Shown: positions 22,345-34,325, counted from the stretch's first letter. The stretch: 64,000 nt of DNA from Otatea glauca (GCA_036346275.1 CM070722.1:19615336-19679335), one strand, 5' to 3'. Notes: generated from the letters alone by a model not told the origin. Made by a program: numbers and translations.

Positions 22345-23066
22345 ATACCAGCTGTACCCAGAATTCAATGCACATTGGCGGTACTCATCTCATGATGTTT
22401 AAATATAGTGCCTCTAAATCATCAACCACAGCTGAGCTCCAAAAACACATACCACACCGGACCTTTCGGCTTACCCGATTTCATGTTCTTTGTTATCTAC
22501 TCATACTCAATGTGGAGATCATAACATCTTCTTCATAGGATAACCTTTTCTGGTTGTATCCACACATTATAGGTGATACAAAAATACAGCTCATTGTCTG
22601 AGTGTACTAGTTTATCCTTATGTTCTAGCCTATGTAGAGTGCCCCACCGGCAATACCCTTCTCAAAGTCACCCTCTACCCACCTCATATATATATGTCAC
22701 CTGCTCCTACACTGGACGAGCCATTCCAAACACTGCAATAATCAATTACTACCTCATTAGTTCATCATCAAACCATCTTTCCAACATCAACCGAATTAGG
22801 GTTTTCTTAAAAAGAGATTTTCCAATGCATTGATGATATCATGTATAACCAAATATGTTTGATTGAAATTATTCAAATATGATTCAAAGATGCTTGTCTA
22901 AATTTTCATGAAAGTACGTGTCCTCACACAGTTCTAAAGATGATCTCTCGTCGGATTTGATCTACTTCCTGAAATTACGAAAAACTATGGTTCAGATGGC
23001 TACCAGGTTATTACGTGTTTTAATATGGTGTCCATCCTTCTTAACTTCTATTAAATTGATATATGT
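22345..23066. other. Unassigned, possibly LTR-derived DNA
   Basis: No coding similarity is recognised. Texture is like a gypsy LTR flank, possibly continuing the fragment at 21205-21620 that the CACTA piece interrupts. I cannot support a family. Confidence 0.3.
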
Positions 23067-23183
23067 ATACTACATATTTTAACTTGGGGTATATTAATTT
23101 GACATATTTTAATTGGGCTTATTTTGATTTGGGCTATTTTTAACTTGTCGTATTTTAGTTTGGCATATTTTATGTTAGGTTAC
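23067..23183. repeat. Degenerate AT-rich tandem repeat
   Basis: Six or so loose copies of a 17-20-bp unit resembling CATATTTTAATTTGGG follow one another. Confidence 0.65.
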
Positions 23184-24115
23184 ACCTTGGCCTAGATATG
23201 GCTTTCATATTTCAATCATTGAGGTTGTTGTTAGCAATATTTAATTTATTATTTAATTACATGCTTATTCCTATCCTTATTCTTCTATCCTTATTATTAA
23301 TTAATTTCTTTTTTCACCCGGTCATCCGTATCCTTTCCCATTATGCCTTTGCCTCTTCTACTCCTCCCTCTCTCTTCCTCTTCACTGCTGCTCGGCTCCC
23401 TCCGTCGCCGACGCCGCTTCAGGCCGGTCCCCGTCATCGATGCCTCCTCCAGCTGGTCTCTGCCACTAAAGCTTCCTCCCGATTGTTTCCCCTGCTAGGT
23501 GGTTTCTCCAGGCCACGCTGTTTCAGTCTACGTCACTCGGCTGCTAGGCCACACCACCTCGGCCATCGCCGCTCGTCTCATGGGCCGCACCACCTCGGCT
23601 GTAGTCACTCAGCTCCCTAGGCCGCAATGCCTCGACCTCTCTCTCATGGCTCCGGCTGTCGCCCCTTGGGCTTTGGCCTCATGGTGCCGATGACTTCGCC
23701 CCTCTTTTTCCCAACTTGCGATGTCTTACTGATTTCTATGCTCATCTATATTTTCATTGTTAGGGTTTACTTTTGTTAATGATGACTATAGGGGTCGATT
23801 GCTATAAATTGGCGGTGTCGTGACGACACCGGGAGACCTCCCATACGCCGGGAGTGCGGTAGGTCTCCGTGCATACGCGACACCACTTCTATCGCTATCC
23901 CTTTTTTTGAAACCTAGTATACGCGAGTCCTTACTCATGGTTGTCTTAATCTCTTCATATGTGGATTCTATGTCTCTAAAGTTGATCAATGGAAGGTATG
24001 GGTGGCCTAACTGGTAGGATGGAGTGGGAGGGGAATGGTGTTGTGCTAGAAGGCAGGGTCGGTGATGTGGTGTTGGTGCCGCTGGTTGCTCCCCAGTTGT
24101 TTGGGTGCTGCTACC
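23184..24115. other. Unassigned, pyrimidine-rich then mixed DNA
   Basis: The plus strand is C/T-rich from 23330 to 23710, with an imperfect repeated word CACACCACCTCGGC / CGCACCACCTCGGC near 23545-23600. A 140-codon frame (23198-23620) has a hydrophobic start, but its composition follows the C/T-rich DNA and I do not call it a gene. It may be the leader or LTR of an unidentified element. Confidence 0.3.
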
Positions 24116-25448
24116 ATGATGAGACCATGCTGGCCCAGTAAGCCATACTTCTATCTCAAGATAAGATAAGGGCCCAACAACTTCGAATGCTCCAAACCCA
24201 CCCTAAGATCAAGCCCAATTCGTTCACGAACCCAGTTCGGCCCCCAGGAGCAGTCCTACTAAAAATGATCATATCTAGGTCATACAAAGTCCGTTGGAGG
24301 TGTTCTTGGACTCTACGGAGAAGCCCACAACAAGAGCTTTCCAACAGAAGTGGTTTCACATCCAAACTCCTTCTATATTGACGGCAATCATCAAAATAAT
24401 ATGACAAACAGAATCTACCAGGTGCTGCGACATCTCCACTTGGGCCCAAAGGCCTTGTACGACCTAGGGTTGCACGGCCACCCCCTTGGCCACCTCCCTT
24501 GGCTTCATCCTCTTATATATTCAGTAGCCGTCGCTAGAATAGATGAGGTTTGCTTAGATTATTCTGTTTAGACAGTTTCGCCGTTTGTTCGGTTTGTGGA
24601 ACCCCAACTTTGAGTTTTTCATTAGTAATTAGCAATATTCAGATTGCATCTACCTGTTCTTGCTTGTGTTGTCGATTTGCTTGCAGGGATAAGCCTTCTT
24701 GGCGAGGTCAACCGTGTTTGTGCGTGGTTGATAACCAAAGGAGCTGTGGTGTTGCGATTGTAGGGTTCGGATCAGTTCTGATTGGAAACTGGATCCGAAC
24801 CCTGCAATCGCAACACCACGGCTCCTTTGATTATCAACCACGCACAAAAACGGTTGACCTCACCAAGAAGGCTTATCCCTGCAAGAGAATCGACAACACA
24901 AGCAAGAACAGGTAGATGCAATCTGAATATTGCTAATTACTAATGAAAAGCACAAAGTTGGGGTTCCACAAACCAAACAAATGGTGAAACTGTCTAAACA
25001 GAATAATCTAAGTAAAACCCATCTATTCTAGCGATGACTACTAAATATATAAGAGGATGAAGGAAAGGGAGGCGGCCAAGGGGGTGGCCGTCCAACCCTA
25101 GGTCGTATAAGGCCTTTGGGCCCAAGTGGAGATGTTGCAGCACCCGACAGATTCTGTTCGTCATATTGTTTTGATGATTCCCGTCGATCTAGAAGGATTT
25201 TGGACATGAAACCACATTTGTTGGAAAGCTCTCGTCATGGGCTTCTCTGTAGAATCCAAGAACGTCTCAAACGGACTTCGTATGAACCAGATATGGTCAT
25301 TTTTAGTTGGAATACTCGTGGAGGCCGAACTGGACTCGTGAACGAATTGGGCTTGATATTGGGGTGGGCTTGGAGCATCAGAAGTTGTTGGGCCCTTGTC
25401 TTGTCTTGAGATAGAAGCATGCTTGCTGGACCGGCATGGTCTCATCAT
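24116..25448. repeat. 1.33-kb near-perfect palindrome
   Basis: The left arm (24116 to about 24775) and right arm (about 24790-25448) are inverted copies. Both outer ends read ATGATGAGACCATG inward. The inner halves match over long runs (for example AGCAATATTCAGATTGCATC and its complement), and the outer halves differ by scattered substitutions. The centre is about 24782, with a spacer of roughly 15-20 bases between GGTTCGGATC and GATCCGAACC. Chance ORFs appear in mirrored pairs. Each arm contains LTR-like text, so two inverted partial LTRs or a foldback element are possible. A transcript would form a very long hairpin. Confidence 0.9.
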
Positions 25449-25990
25449 ACCAAGCGGCTGCCCTTGCACCTTGCTTTTGGCTCCTAGGTGCTCAGCTTGC
25501 CCCTACTATCGTCACCTTGCTTGTTCTGCGGTGGTGGCCTTGATTCTTGGGTTAGTGTCAGCTGGCTTCGACTGATTCTGGCTTTGGGCGAATCTAAGGG
25601 AGATAGATGTGGGGATTGCTGGATTTAGGGGTTTGGTCTTGGGTGGCTCCTTCTATTAACCGTGCCACTTCTATCATTTTATCGTGCGAAGGTTTATTTT
25701 TTTACTGTGTGATATTTTGGCACCATTCCGGTATAGCTATGGTTACCCAATGAAAATAGGTTTGTATATGCCGAAAGATTAAACCCTAACTAGCGAGAGG
25801 TGCTGACTGGCCCAGGCGGTCTGGTATGTCGATGGGCTCGAACTAATCACATTTGGATCTGATGGTAATGATTTATCTCCCAACCTTTTATTGTATGTGT
25901 CTTGTTTAGAAATGTCATGTTTTAATGGTTGCAGATGATCTACTCCGACGATCGCTAAAAGATGGATGAAGCGTGGCTTCTTGTACCTAT
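25449..25990. other. Unassigned DNA left of the nested CACTA element
   Basis: No protein or terminal repeat is recognised. Confidence 0.3.
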
Positions 25991-25993
25991 TCT
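25991..25993. repeat. CACTA target duplication, left copy (TCT)
   Basis: TCT directly precedes the left terminus and recurs at 41680-41682 directly after the right terminus. CACTA elements duplicate three bases. Confidence 0.7.
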
Positions 25994-26300
25994 CAATACA
26001 ATAGGAATATACATTACAATCGGTTCTTTTTCGTCATCACAGTCGGTTCTGGTGGCGATAAAAAGTCATTAGACAGTGATGAGGTGACGCTATCACAGTC
26101 AGTTTTCACCTGATTATGATAAATGCATCATCACAATCAGTTCTTGATGAGAATCGATAGTGATGAGTGCTTCATCACTATCGGTTCTTAGAAAGAAGCA
26201 ATAGTGATGAGAGAAGCGATAGTGATAAGGCACTCATCACTATCGCTTCTATCTTAGAACCGATAGTTATCGCTTCTTTCTAAGAACCAGTAGTGATGAG
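25994..26300. repeat. Left terminus and subterminal repeats of the CACTA element
   Basis: Direct and inverted copies of ATCACTATCGGTTCT and AGAACCGATAGTGAT alternate, including a palindromic pair near 26230-26280. Confidence 0.8.
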
Positions 26301-26329
26301 GGGTGTGCTATTTCCCATTTGTGCATCTT

Positions 26330-26530
26330 CCCAAAAACAGCACATATTACACGCAATATGCACATATCACATTCACACAGCACAGATTATACACTGTATG
26401 CATATATCACATTGACAGAACACAAATACTTTATAACAACACGCATATCACATTCGTTCACAATATAGAACACAAACATGCTTAACAGTCAGTACACATG
26501 CATATCGCATTCACATATAATATTGTTTAC
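26330..26530. repeat. Degenerate repeats of an ATATCACATTC word
   Basis: CATATATCACATTCACA-like words recur about five times at irregular 35-55-bp spacing, with CACAGCACA or GAACACAAA between them. Short frames here are repeat translations. Confidence 0.65.
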
Positions 26531-26539
26531 ATATGGACT

Positions 26540-27006
26540 AGTAGGAGCCTTCACGATCTCTAAACCTACCGTCCTTCGATATAACTTCTACCCAATACCA
26601 CTGGCATAATTGGTCTCGTAATTTATTTAGTTCTTTGCTTTGTAAGCTCTTCTGGGGTATATCGATCCTCTACAAAATAGAAATGAATGCACTAATTTCA
26701 GTTTTAAAATCTAAATGTTAAAGGCTAAGTGTATTATTATGCATATAGATATACCTTAGGGAAAATGTCTGCACCGCCGACCACGAGCAGCATGTGATGC
26801 ATGACGTAGAAGCTGCACAGGTTGACACTGCCCTGTTAATGACACTTTGAAGAAAGAAAAAGAAATTAAGAGACGAAGAATAGATGTTAGAAAAAATTAA
26901 TCCTATATATGCTAGGCACTTGTACCTTGAAGCGCTTATAATCTAGCTTGTCGCACTTTTTGTCATCGTGTGGCCCTCATTCAGCAACGTAGGACGAGAA
27001 ACCCTG
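26540..27006 (-). pseudogene. C-terminal part of a CACTA Ulp1-like gene
   Basis: Minus frames give GSVNLCSFYVMHHML, the place where Ulp1-like proteases carry the catalytic cysteine in a (N/D)-x-C-G-x-(Y/F)-V context, followed by short exons ending RDREGSY. The gypsy element starts at 27007 inside this gene; the upstream half is at 39029-39730. Confidence 0.65.
27002..27006. repeat. gypsy target duplication, left copy (CCCTG)
   Basis: CCCTG immediately precedes the 5' LTR and recurs at 39029-39033 immediately after the 3' LTR. Confidence 0.92.
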
Positions 27007-30000
27007 TGTAACATCCCAAAATTTGGCCTATAGTTTCACTTATGTGCATTTTAATGATTTTCTGAAATTATTGGATTTTCTGGGATTTAATAGAATTTAT
27101 TTTAATTAAGTATATTGAACCTTTGGTGAAAACTAATTATATATAGATAAAACTAATATTAAGTTTTGCCAAAAATATTTTATTTGGATTCAAATGTCTC
27201 GAAGTATTTATGAGAATTTTCTTGGATTTTTCTTGATATTTTAATTACCTTAAATGAATTAATCTAATTTCGGGAATTATTTTAAATCAAAAAGCTTTTG
27301 AAAAATCGGTGAACGATACTAGGTCAAGCCCAAGATCGTAGTGCGCGTGGTCCGGCGTCGGCGCCCGCTTAGCCCGCTTACCCGCCACGGCGCTTGGTCG
27401 TTGATTTATCGGACGATCCGCATCTCACCGAACCCTAACGCCGGCCGTTGGATCAAGATCGGGCGGAGAGGATTCTCGTTGTTTTTGGAAGGCCAAGATC
27501 GCGCCGCCGGTTTTGGAAAGAACGGATCGGATCGTATCGCTTCGGATCTAATCGTGGCCGTTGATCGCAAATCGGATGGCTCTCGGTTGTCGTCTCCGAT
27601 TCGGTTTCCGAGTTCGCCGCCGCGCGCCGTCTTCGCTGCGGATTGCTTAGGGTCTCCTTCCCTGCGCGCATGCCGAGGCTATAAAAGCCGCGGCCCGCAC
27701 TTCGATGTTCCTTGTCCCCTTGCGCAGCCAGTAGCACTAGCCTCTTCACCGGAGTCGCTGCCGTTTAGCCCTGAGAGCTCGCCGTAGTTCTTTGTAGCGC
27801 CGCCTCTCTTTTTCTCACCGTTTCGCTGCCGTCAAGCCTCCATCCACCGCTCGGGTTCCAGATCCAGACTCGTCGCGCCGAAACGCCGTTCGGGTGGTCT
27901 TCTTCCTCCGCTCCAGTGCCAGTCCGCCGCCATGCTGCCATCTTCGTCTCGGAGCTCGGACAGCCGTTGGATCTTCCGGGGACATCTCGGATCGTGCCGC
28001 GTCGCCGTGTGCGATGATCAACTCGTAAGCTTGGACCGTTGGATCAGTCCGTTCGGTTGAGATCGCGCGCTGTGCGCGTTAGGGCGTAGCCGTCGGATCG
28101 TCGCCGGATGCGCGCCGCGTGTCGAGCATCCGCAAAGCGGTGTCGTAGCCGATGCGCGCGTGCAGCGTGTCGCGCGGACGCGAGGCGCCGCGGAACCGCC
28201 TCCACGGTGTACCAGAGGCGGTTCCGCGGACCGGGTCCATGCACCGAGGTGACATGTCAGCGTCTGATTGGCTCGGTCCAGGGCTGACGTCAGCGTTGCG
28301 CAATAAAAATCTTTTTCAGTAGAAAAATAATTCTGGAAAATCGGAAATTCTATTTTCTGTATTTTCAGTATTTATTCAAATTCCAAAAGTCTATATCTTT
28401 TGCATTTTAACTCGGATTTGAGTGATTCAAATTTCTAAAGTTTTGTAAAATCAAGATCTATTTATTGGTGAATTTTATTTTATTTTTGGAGTTTGTTTGC
28501 TCTCTGTTTTGGTGTTTATTTGCTATTTTGGCATTGTTTCGCGTAGACGTTGAACTGCTCGGTGATCCGGAGGAAGATTCATCGCTTCAAGACCCAAGCT
28601 CAGAGCAAGACCAGCACCTACTCCAAGGCAAGTTGTGCTTTGATCACGTTGCACCCAATTTCACCAAATTGCTATTTTTTCTTTTAAATTATGCATGATA
28701 TTTTATGTGTATAAATGATTTCACTTAATCTGGGAATTAGATGATATGCCTAATTGAATTAAATCACACCTTGTAAATTTTATGCCATGATCTAATTGTC
28801 ACCCTAGGATGTGGAATTATAGTTGGTTAATATTAATAATCAACATGGGACTAGTTAGACCGTCGTAGATTGCTTAGCCATGCCACGTCATCACATGTGT
28901 CCGAATGTTGTTACTTAATCTTGATCAATGGAATATGGAACAATGTTTAAGAATTTGTGTGTCTTGTGTTGTCACACAGTGCTATCAAGTTGTCGTGGCG
29001 AGGAGGTCACACAACTAGATTGAAATGTGGGGGGCACGTGGTGCTTGGTAATCAACTGGGGTGGTAATGATTTAGATTGGGTCAAGTGGCAAGGGGCAGT
29101 GTGCCAAGGTGGGCCAGGATTGGCAGGGGTATGTGGAAGTCTTGCCTTAATCACTTTAAGGACTTAACCTTGCAAGCCTTTGACCTGAGTCTCTCTTGCA
29201 ACCACATGTCTGGAATGGGACAGCCTAGCTGAATAATTTGTGAAGCCTAGATTTTGGTACTGTCGTGGTGAACAGTGAGTCCCGGGTTTACGGTTTAACT
29301 CACATGGCGCAAGAGGGGGGCCCTGTTGTGGTGGTTTAACCCTTCAGTGTTGAAACCTTAGCGAACAGTACTGGGTCTAGGTGTAGCATTGTAAAGGCTT
29401 TGTTATGATCACTCGCCTTGGTGGTGTTTGGTTGTATCGTGTGGGTAAAGTGCATAACCTCTGCAGAGTGTACAATCTATTCGAATAGCCGTGCTCACGG
29501 TATTGGGCAATGCTCGGGAATTACAGTTAAGGGTTAGACTTTTGTTAAACAAAAACTTGTTGGGATGGCAGGGTGCCATGGGAGGTGGAAATTGATTTAG
29601 GATTGGAAATTTGGTTTACTTCATAAATGCTGAATCTAATAATTACAGTTATTGTTTTACTGCTTTTCAATCTATTTACTGTATTCTTGTTAAATGCCGC
29701 TCTACTGCAAAATAGCCATATTAGCCATTCCTTTGGATTAAGCCAAGCATATAGAATATTAGACTTGCATTGCTATGCACAACTTGTTGAGTGCTTTATG
29801 TACTCACCCCAACAACAACAACTTCAGAAGAGGAAGAATCTACGCCCTTCGTGGAGGAGGATTATATGGATGCGAATGCTTAGGGTCCGAGCCTCATCAG
29901 TTGCCTGCGGTGAACTGGGGAGCTGCTACGCTTATTTATTTATTTTCCGTTGCTGCTTATTTGCTATTTCTTTTATAAGCCCTGTGTGGCAACAATCATG

Positions 30001-30153
30001 TAAGACAACAGTTACTATTAATTATTAAAGTTATGCTATATTCCTCTGTGTATGACTATGATAGCATCTATGTTGAGCCTGTGTGCACTAGCGTGATCCT
30101 GGACTAGTGCGGTATACACAGAGGGTCCGGATTTGCAAATTCGGGTCCCGACA
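27007..30153 (+). repeat. 5' LTR of the Tekay-type element
   Basis: 3147 bp, TGTAACATCCC to GGGTCCCGACA. It matches 35853-39028 nearly throughout, with the most divergent part at 27310-27420 and 27830-27880. Reading frames inside, such as 27341-27787, lie in the promoter/leader region and recur in the 3' LTR; they are not counted as genes. Confidence 0.93.
27679..27687 (+). promoter_or_regulatory. LTR TATA box (5' LTR)
   Basis: CTATAAAAG lies in a GC-rich context and is conserved in the 3' LTR at 36539-36547. It likely directs genomic RNA synthesis. Confidence 0.7.
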
Positions 30154-30157
30154 ACGG

Positions 30158-30170
30158 TGGTATGAGAGCC
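30158..30170 (+). promoter_or_regulatory. Primer binding site
   Basis: TGGTATGAGAGCC, one base different from the usual TGGTATCAGAGCC complement of initiator tRNA-Met, four bases after the LTR. Confidence 0.85.
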
Positions 30171-30367
30171 ATACTAACTATAGGTCTTGGCCCTAGGTAG
30201 TTGGTATCTCTTAGGAGTGTCCAAAATTATTTTCTAAAGAAAAAGGTAAAATTGACTAATAAGAAACTCTTGGCTTATCTCATCCCTCTACTCTCATCCT
30301 TGCTAAATTACCTTCTTTTCATTGCCGTTTCGAGTGGAGATCTTATTCAAAATTTTGTTTTGAATAG

Positions 30368-31126
30368 ATGTCGATCTTCCAGTCCTTCGAGTCAAGACAG
30401 GGTGGCTATGCCATGGAGCTGTGGAGAGTTCTTCAAGTGATTGGAGGCTTCGATCGTCCGCTTCACCGAGGAAGCAAGCTGAACGTCAACGGTGTGCATC
30501 GGGGTTCTTACGCAAGTGACCATCTTCGCCGAGAGTGCGACGAGACCACTGCATCGATCCACATCACCACCCGGAGGTTCACGACGAGGCGGGAATTCGT
30601 GGAGGCTACCGACTTGCTCTCACGACGGATCCGCCACGACCACGCCTACGAGCTTCGCGACACCGAGTTTCGGATTCACCCGACAGTGCGAGCGTGCCAG
30701 CGTCGACGGATCGTGGAGGGGGAGTGTGCTACTGCGGTACACTTTACTGAGTTCACCACTGCCCAGGAGGAGCACCTGACGTACACTGCTCAGGAGCTGG
30801 AGACAGTGTACGAGACACTAAGGGTGTCCGAGCGAGAGCTTCAGAAGACCCGTGACGCAGCAGCCAGGGTCATCAGCGAGCTAGAGGAGGCCTTGCAGGT
30901 AGCCGAGGAGTTGGCGGACTAGGTTGTCCAGGAGCCAGATGGAGTCGCCGAAGAAGAAGAAGAAGAAGAGGAAGACCCAGAGGAGCGTGAGTGGGAGCCA
31001 GAGGAGCCAACAGAGGGTCACCAGGATGGGTTTGCACCCATGCCAGCCCACCCTCCGGTGTATGCGTCGGATCAGTCCCAGCCAGGGTGGCTGGATGAGT
31101 GGGAGTTGGTCTTAGAGTTGTGTTGA
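30368..31126 (+). pseudogene. Extra ORF (orf0-like) between primer site and gag
   Basis: A single frame of 253 codons from the ATG at 30368 to TGA at 31124-31126 is interrupted only by one TAG at 30920-30922. The first 184 codons end in a predicted coiled coil (AQELETVYETLRVSERELQK, then a stretch rich in Glu and Ala). After the TAG the same frame continues with eight consecutive glutamates, then an acidic, Pro-rich tail ending WLDEWELVLELC. It has no gag or pol motif. Extra ORFs upstream of gag are known in some plant gypsy elements, for example rice RIRE3-like ones; function is unknown. The TAG may have been CAG (Gln), since the frame is otherwise open. Confidence 0.7.
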
Positions 31127-31383
31127 GACTCGAGTGTTGAGTCGCATCTTTAAGATAGTCTTTACCTTTTAGTAGACGTTAAGGTTGCATGATTAGTTTG
31201 GTTCTTAATTGTTTGCTGAGTGTGCAGTATGCGTTGCAAAGCCCTTAGGCATTGTAAGCAGCCATACTAAGTATCAATAAAGATTATTTAAGTTGGGTTT
31301 AACCTGTTTCCCCAACCTTAGAAATTCTTACATCTTATCTATGCTACATCTATCTTTCCTAACCCAAGAAGCAATCAAGCTGA

Positions 31384-32566
31384 TGGTGAACACTCGCAGC
31401 AACAATGGAGCTTCAGGAAGTGGTCTGCGCTCAGGCAACAATCCCAATGAAGGAGCAGCACCGCAGCAAGCACCGCCAGTGGATATGCAGAACTTGGGAG
31501 CTTTTCTCGCTGCACAAACTTAGTTGATGCAGACTATGATGCAGCAAATGACCAATATGGCTGCAGTCAACAACCCCGCTGCTCAGAACAACAATGACGG
31601 GCCTCGTCCTTACTCCAAGTTGTCGGACTTCATGAGGACCCGACCGCCAACATTCTCAGGAAATGTCAATCCCTTGGAAGCGGATGATTGGCTGAGAACC
31701 ATTGAGAGGAAATTGTACATCACTCAATGTGAAGGCCATGAGAAGGTTCTTTACGCATCCCATCAGCTAGAGGGAACAGTTGCAGAATGGTGGGAGAACT
31801 ATTGTGCTGCTCATGAAGCACCCATGGAAATCACATGGGAAGAGTTTGCAACGGACTTCCGCCAGTACCATGTACCGGAAGGGATGATGGACCTGAAAAA
31901 GGAAGAGTTCAGGGCGCTTAAGCAAGGAGGCCAACCGGTGGCCGATTACTTGAACAAATTCACGCAGTTATCTCGCTATGCTTCTGAGGACGTAGCGACG
32001 GACAAGGCCAGGCAGTCCCGCTTCATGAAAGGACTAAACTCAGGGCTGCAGGTGGGGCTAATTACCCACACTTTTTTGGATTTTCAAGAATTGGTAAACA
32101 AGGCTTTGATCCTGGAGGATAAACGCAAAGAACTGGGGGAAAATCGCAGGCGCTTGATGACCAACCAAGGTGGACGCCCTAACCACCTGCAAATGAGGAT
32201 GACCCCACAACAGCTTGCGTGTTCCAACGCAAGTCGCTTGGTAAACCAAAGAACACTGCGCTGCGACCACTAGGACAGAGTTATCAGACGCCGGTTCAGG
32301 GTAACAATGCTCAAGGTGGAGTACAGCAGTCAGCCGCCAGATGGTGCTACAGTTGCAATGAGCTAGGGCATTATGCTAATAGATGTCCCCAGAAAGGAGG
32401 TATCACGCCAGTACGTTTCAACCTTGGAACGACACCTGCTAAGGCACCGATGACGGAGCGAATCGAGGAGCCGGACAGCGGAGCGACGCCTCAAGCTACT
32501 ATTCGAGGCGAGTCAACCACATCACCGCCGATGGAGCCCCAGAAGCATCGACGTCGTCTTGGGTAA
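31384..32566 (+). pseudogene. gag polyprotein, Tekay-type gypsy
   Basis: The frame from MVNTRSNNGASGSG at 31384 meets one TAG at 31521-31523, where related sequences have Gln (AAQT then LMQTMMQQM). It continues to about 32190 with the gag core (RPRPYSKLSDFMRTRPPTFSG-like, ADDWLRTIERKLYITQ, YASHQLEGTVAEWWENYCAA, QYHVPEGMMDLKKEEF). After a frameshift the second part holds the zinc knuckle CYSCNELGHYANRC near 32343-32385. The protein would form the particle and bind RNA. Confidence 0.9.
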
Positions 32567-33004
32567 GTTTTGGTAAACTCAAGACTGCAATAAGATTATT
32601 TGATTCAGAGCTTCGATTCATTTGTCTCTCGAGCTTTTGCATCCGAAAATGGTTTGAGCATGAAAATCTTAAGTGTGTGATGCTAGTCCAAGCCCGTGAT
32701 CGAGTTAAGATCTAACCTTGGGTGTTTGGGGGTGAAGCTAATAATTAATGGGGTAGAGTTCCTAGCGAACTTGATTATTCTAGATGCCCAAGCTTTAGAT
32801 GTCATTCTGGGAATGGACTGGTTAACCAAGCATAAGACAGTTTTGGATTGTGGTCGAAGGGTTGTATCCATTGAGAGCCCTAGAGGAGAGAAAGTGAAAT
32901 TTCAAGCGACAGCAGTTCGTGGTAGTCAATTAATGGTTAATAGCATGAGAACCGTCGTCGTAGAGGATGTGCCAGTAGTCAAGGAATATCCAGACGTATT
33001 TTAA
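32567..33004 (+). pseudogene. Aspartic protease region
   Basis: The active-site segment near 32602-32613 is broken by an apparent one-base deletion inside the Asp-Ser-Gly-Ala codons. The following frame is clean and typical: NGVEFLANLIILDAQALDVI, LGMDWLTKHKTVLDCGRR, ending VVKEYPDVF just before a TAA. It would cleave the polyprotein; here it cannot. Confidence 0.82.
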
Positions 33005-33869
33005 GATCTCGCCGAATGCCGCTGCATCGTGACATCGAAGTTAAATCGTTGAGTTAGCATCGGGAACCGCACCAATAGCAAAAAGACCTTATCGAATGCC
33101 TACCGATGAGTTGGTGGAGATGAAGAAACAGATCGACGAGTTATTAGAGAAAGGTTTTATAAGACCAAGTTCGTCGCCATGGGGAGCGCCAGTTTTGTTT
33201 GTCAGGAAAAAGGATAGAAGCCTTAAAATGTGTATTGATTACCGTGCACTTAATGAAGTGACGGTTAACAATAAGTATCCGTTGCTAAGGATTGATGATC
33301 TGTTCGACCAGTTGAGAGGAGCTGGAGTTTTCTCCAAGATAGACCTTCGTTCAGGATATCATCAGCTAAGGATTCGAACGGAAGATGTTCCGAAGACCGC
33401 ATTCTCTTCAAGATATGGACATTATGAGTTCACGGTCATGTCTTTTGGATTCACCAATGCGCCGGCATATTTCATGAACTTGATGAATAAGATTTTCATG
33501 GAATACTTGGACAAGTTTGTTGTTGTGTTCATAGATGATATTTTGGTGTATTCAAAGACCGAAGCAGAGCATGCAAATCATTTGAGGCTAGTGTTGGAAA
33601 AGCTGCGTGAGCAACAGCTGTATGCTAAATTCAGTAAGTGCGACTTTTGGAAGGAAAAGGTGGAATTTCTCGGTCATGTTATGACTGCAGAAGGAGTTGC
33701 CGTCGACCCAAGCAAAGTGGAGGCAGTGTTGCATTGGGAGCAACCAAAGTCCATCACTCAAGTCCAAGTTTTCGAATGGCAGGATATTATCGCCGTTCAT
33801 AGAAGGATTTTCGACGATCATGCGAGACCTCTTATTGAAAAAGGAAAAGAAATTTTCATGGACGCTTGA
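33005..33869 (+). pseudogene. Reverse transcriptase domain
   Basis: A 257-codon frame from 33096 contains the standard order of motifs: MPTDELVEMKKQIDELLEKG, SLKMCIDYRALNEVT, FSKIDLRSGYHQLRI, KTAFSSRYGHYEFTVMSFG, the catalytic FIDDILVYS box near 33525-33555, and KVEFLGHVMT. It is open through the catalytic core; the connection segment beyond about 33750 is shifted and then lost. Confidence 0.93.
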
Positions 33870-34325
33870 TTGTGATAAGAGTTTTGAGGAATTAAAGAAG
33901 CGTTTGACAATGCCCGATATTGGTTTTGCCTAATGTTCGAATCGCCGATATATCTTGTGATGCGCCAAGACAGGTCTTGGATGCGATTGATGCAAGAGGG
34001 TAAAGTGGTCGATATGCGTCAAGGCGATTAAGACCGCATGAAGGAAATTATCCTACGATGACTTGGAATTGGTGCCGTGGTGCATGCCTTGAAATTGTGG
34101 CGTCATTATTTCATTGGAAATAGATGTGAGATATATATGGACCATAAGAGTTTGAAATATATTTTCACTCAATCAGATCTCAATATGAGGCAAAGGAGAT
34201 GGTTGGAATTAATCAAGGATTATAACATGGGAATTCATTACCATCCAAGAAAAGCAAATGTGGTAGCTGATGCCTTAAGTCGCAAGAGCTACGTGGCGAA
34301 TATGATGGTGCGGGAAGGACAATGA
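33870..34325 (+). pseudogene. RNase H domain
   Basis: WTLDCDKSFEELKKRL begins the tether. The stretch 33935-34080 is scrambled by several small indels. Then a clean frame reads KLWRHYFIGNRCEIYMDHKS, LKYIFTQSDLNMRQRRWLEL and KANVVADALSRKS. It would remove the RNA strand during replication. Confidence 0.88.

Noticed and set aside
23198..23620. 140-codon frame with a hydrophobic start resembling a signal peptide
   Set aside because: Composition follows a C/T-rich tract and no domain or gene context supports it.
24156..25469. Mirrored ORFs of 97-102 codons in the palindrome
   Set aside because: They occur as inverted pairs in non-coding LTR-like DNA, with no protein similarity.
27341..28303. 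Long GC-rich frames in the 5' Tekay LTR and matching ones at 36128-37191
   Set aside because: They lie in LTR promoter/leader DNA, are open on both strands by composition and are not conserved in frame between the two LTRs.
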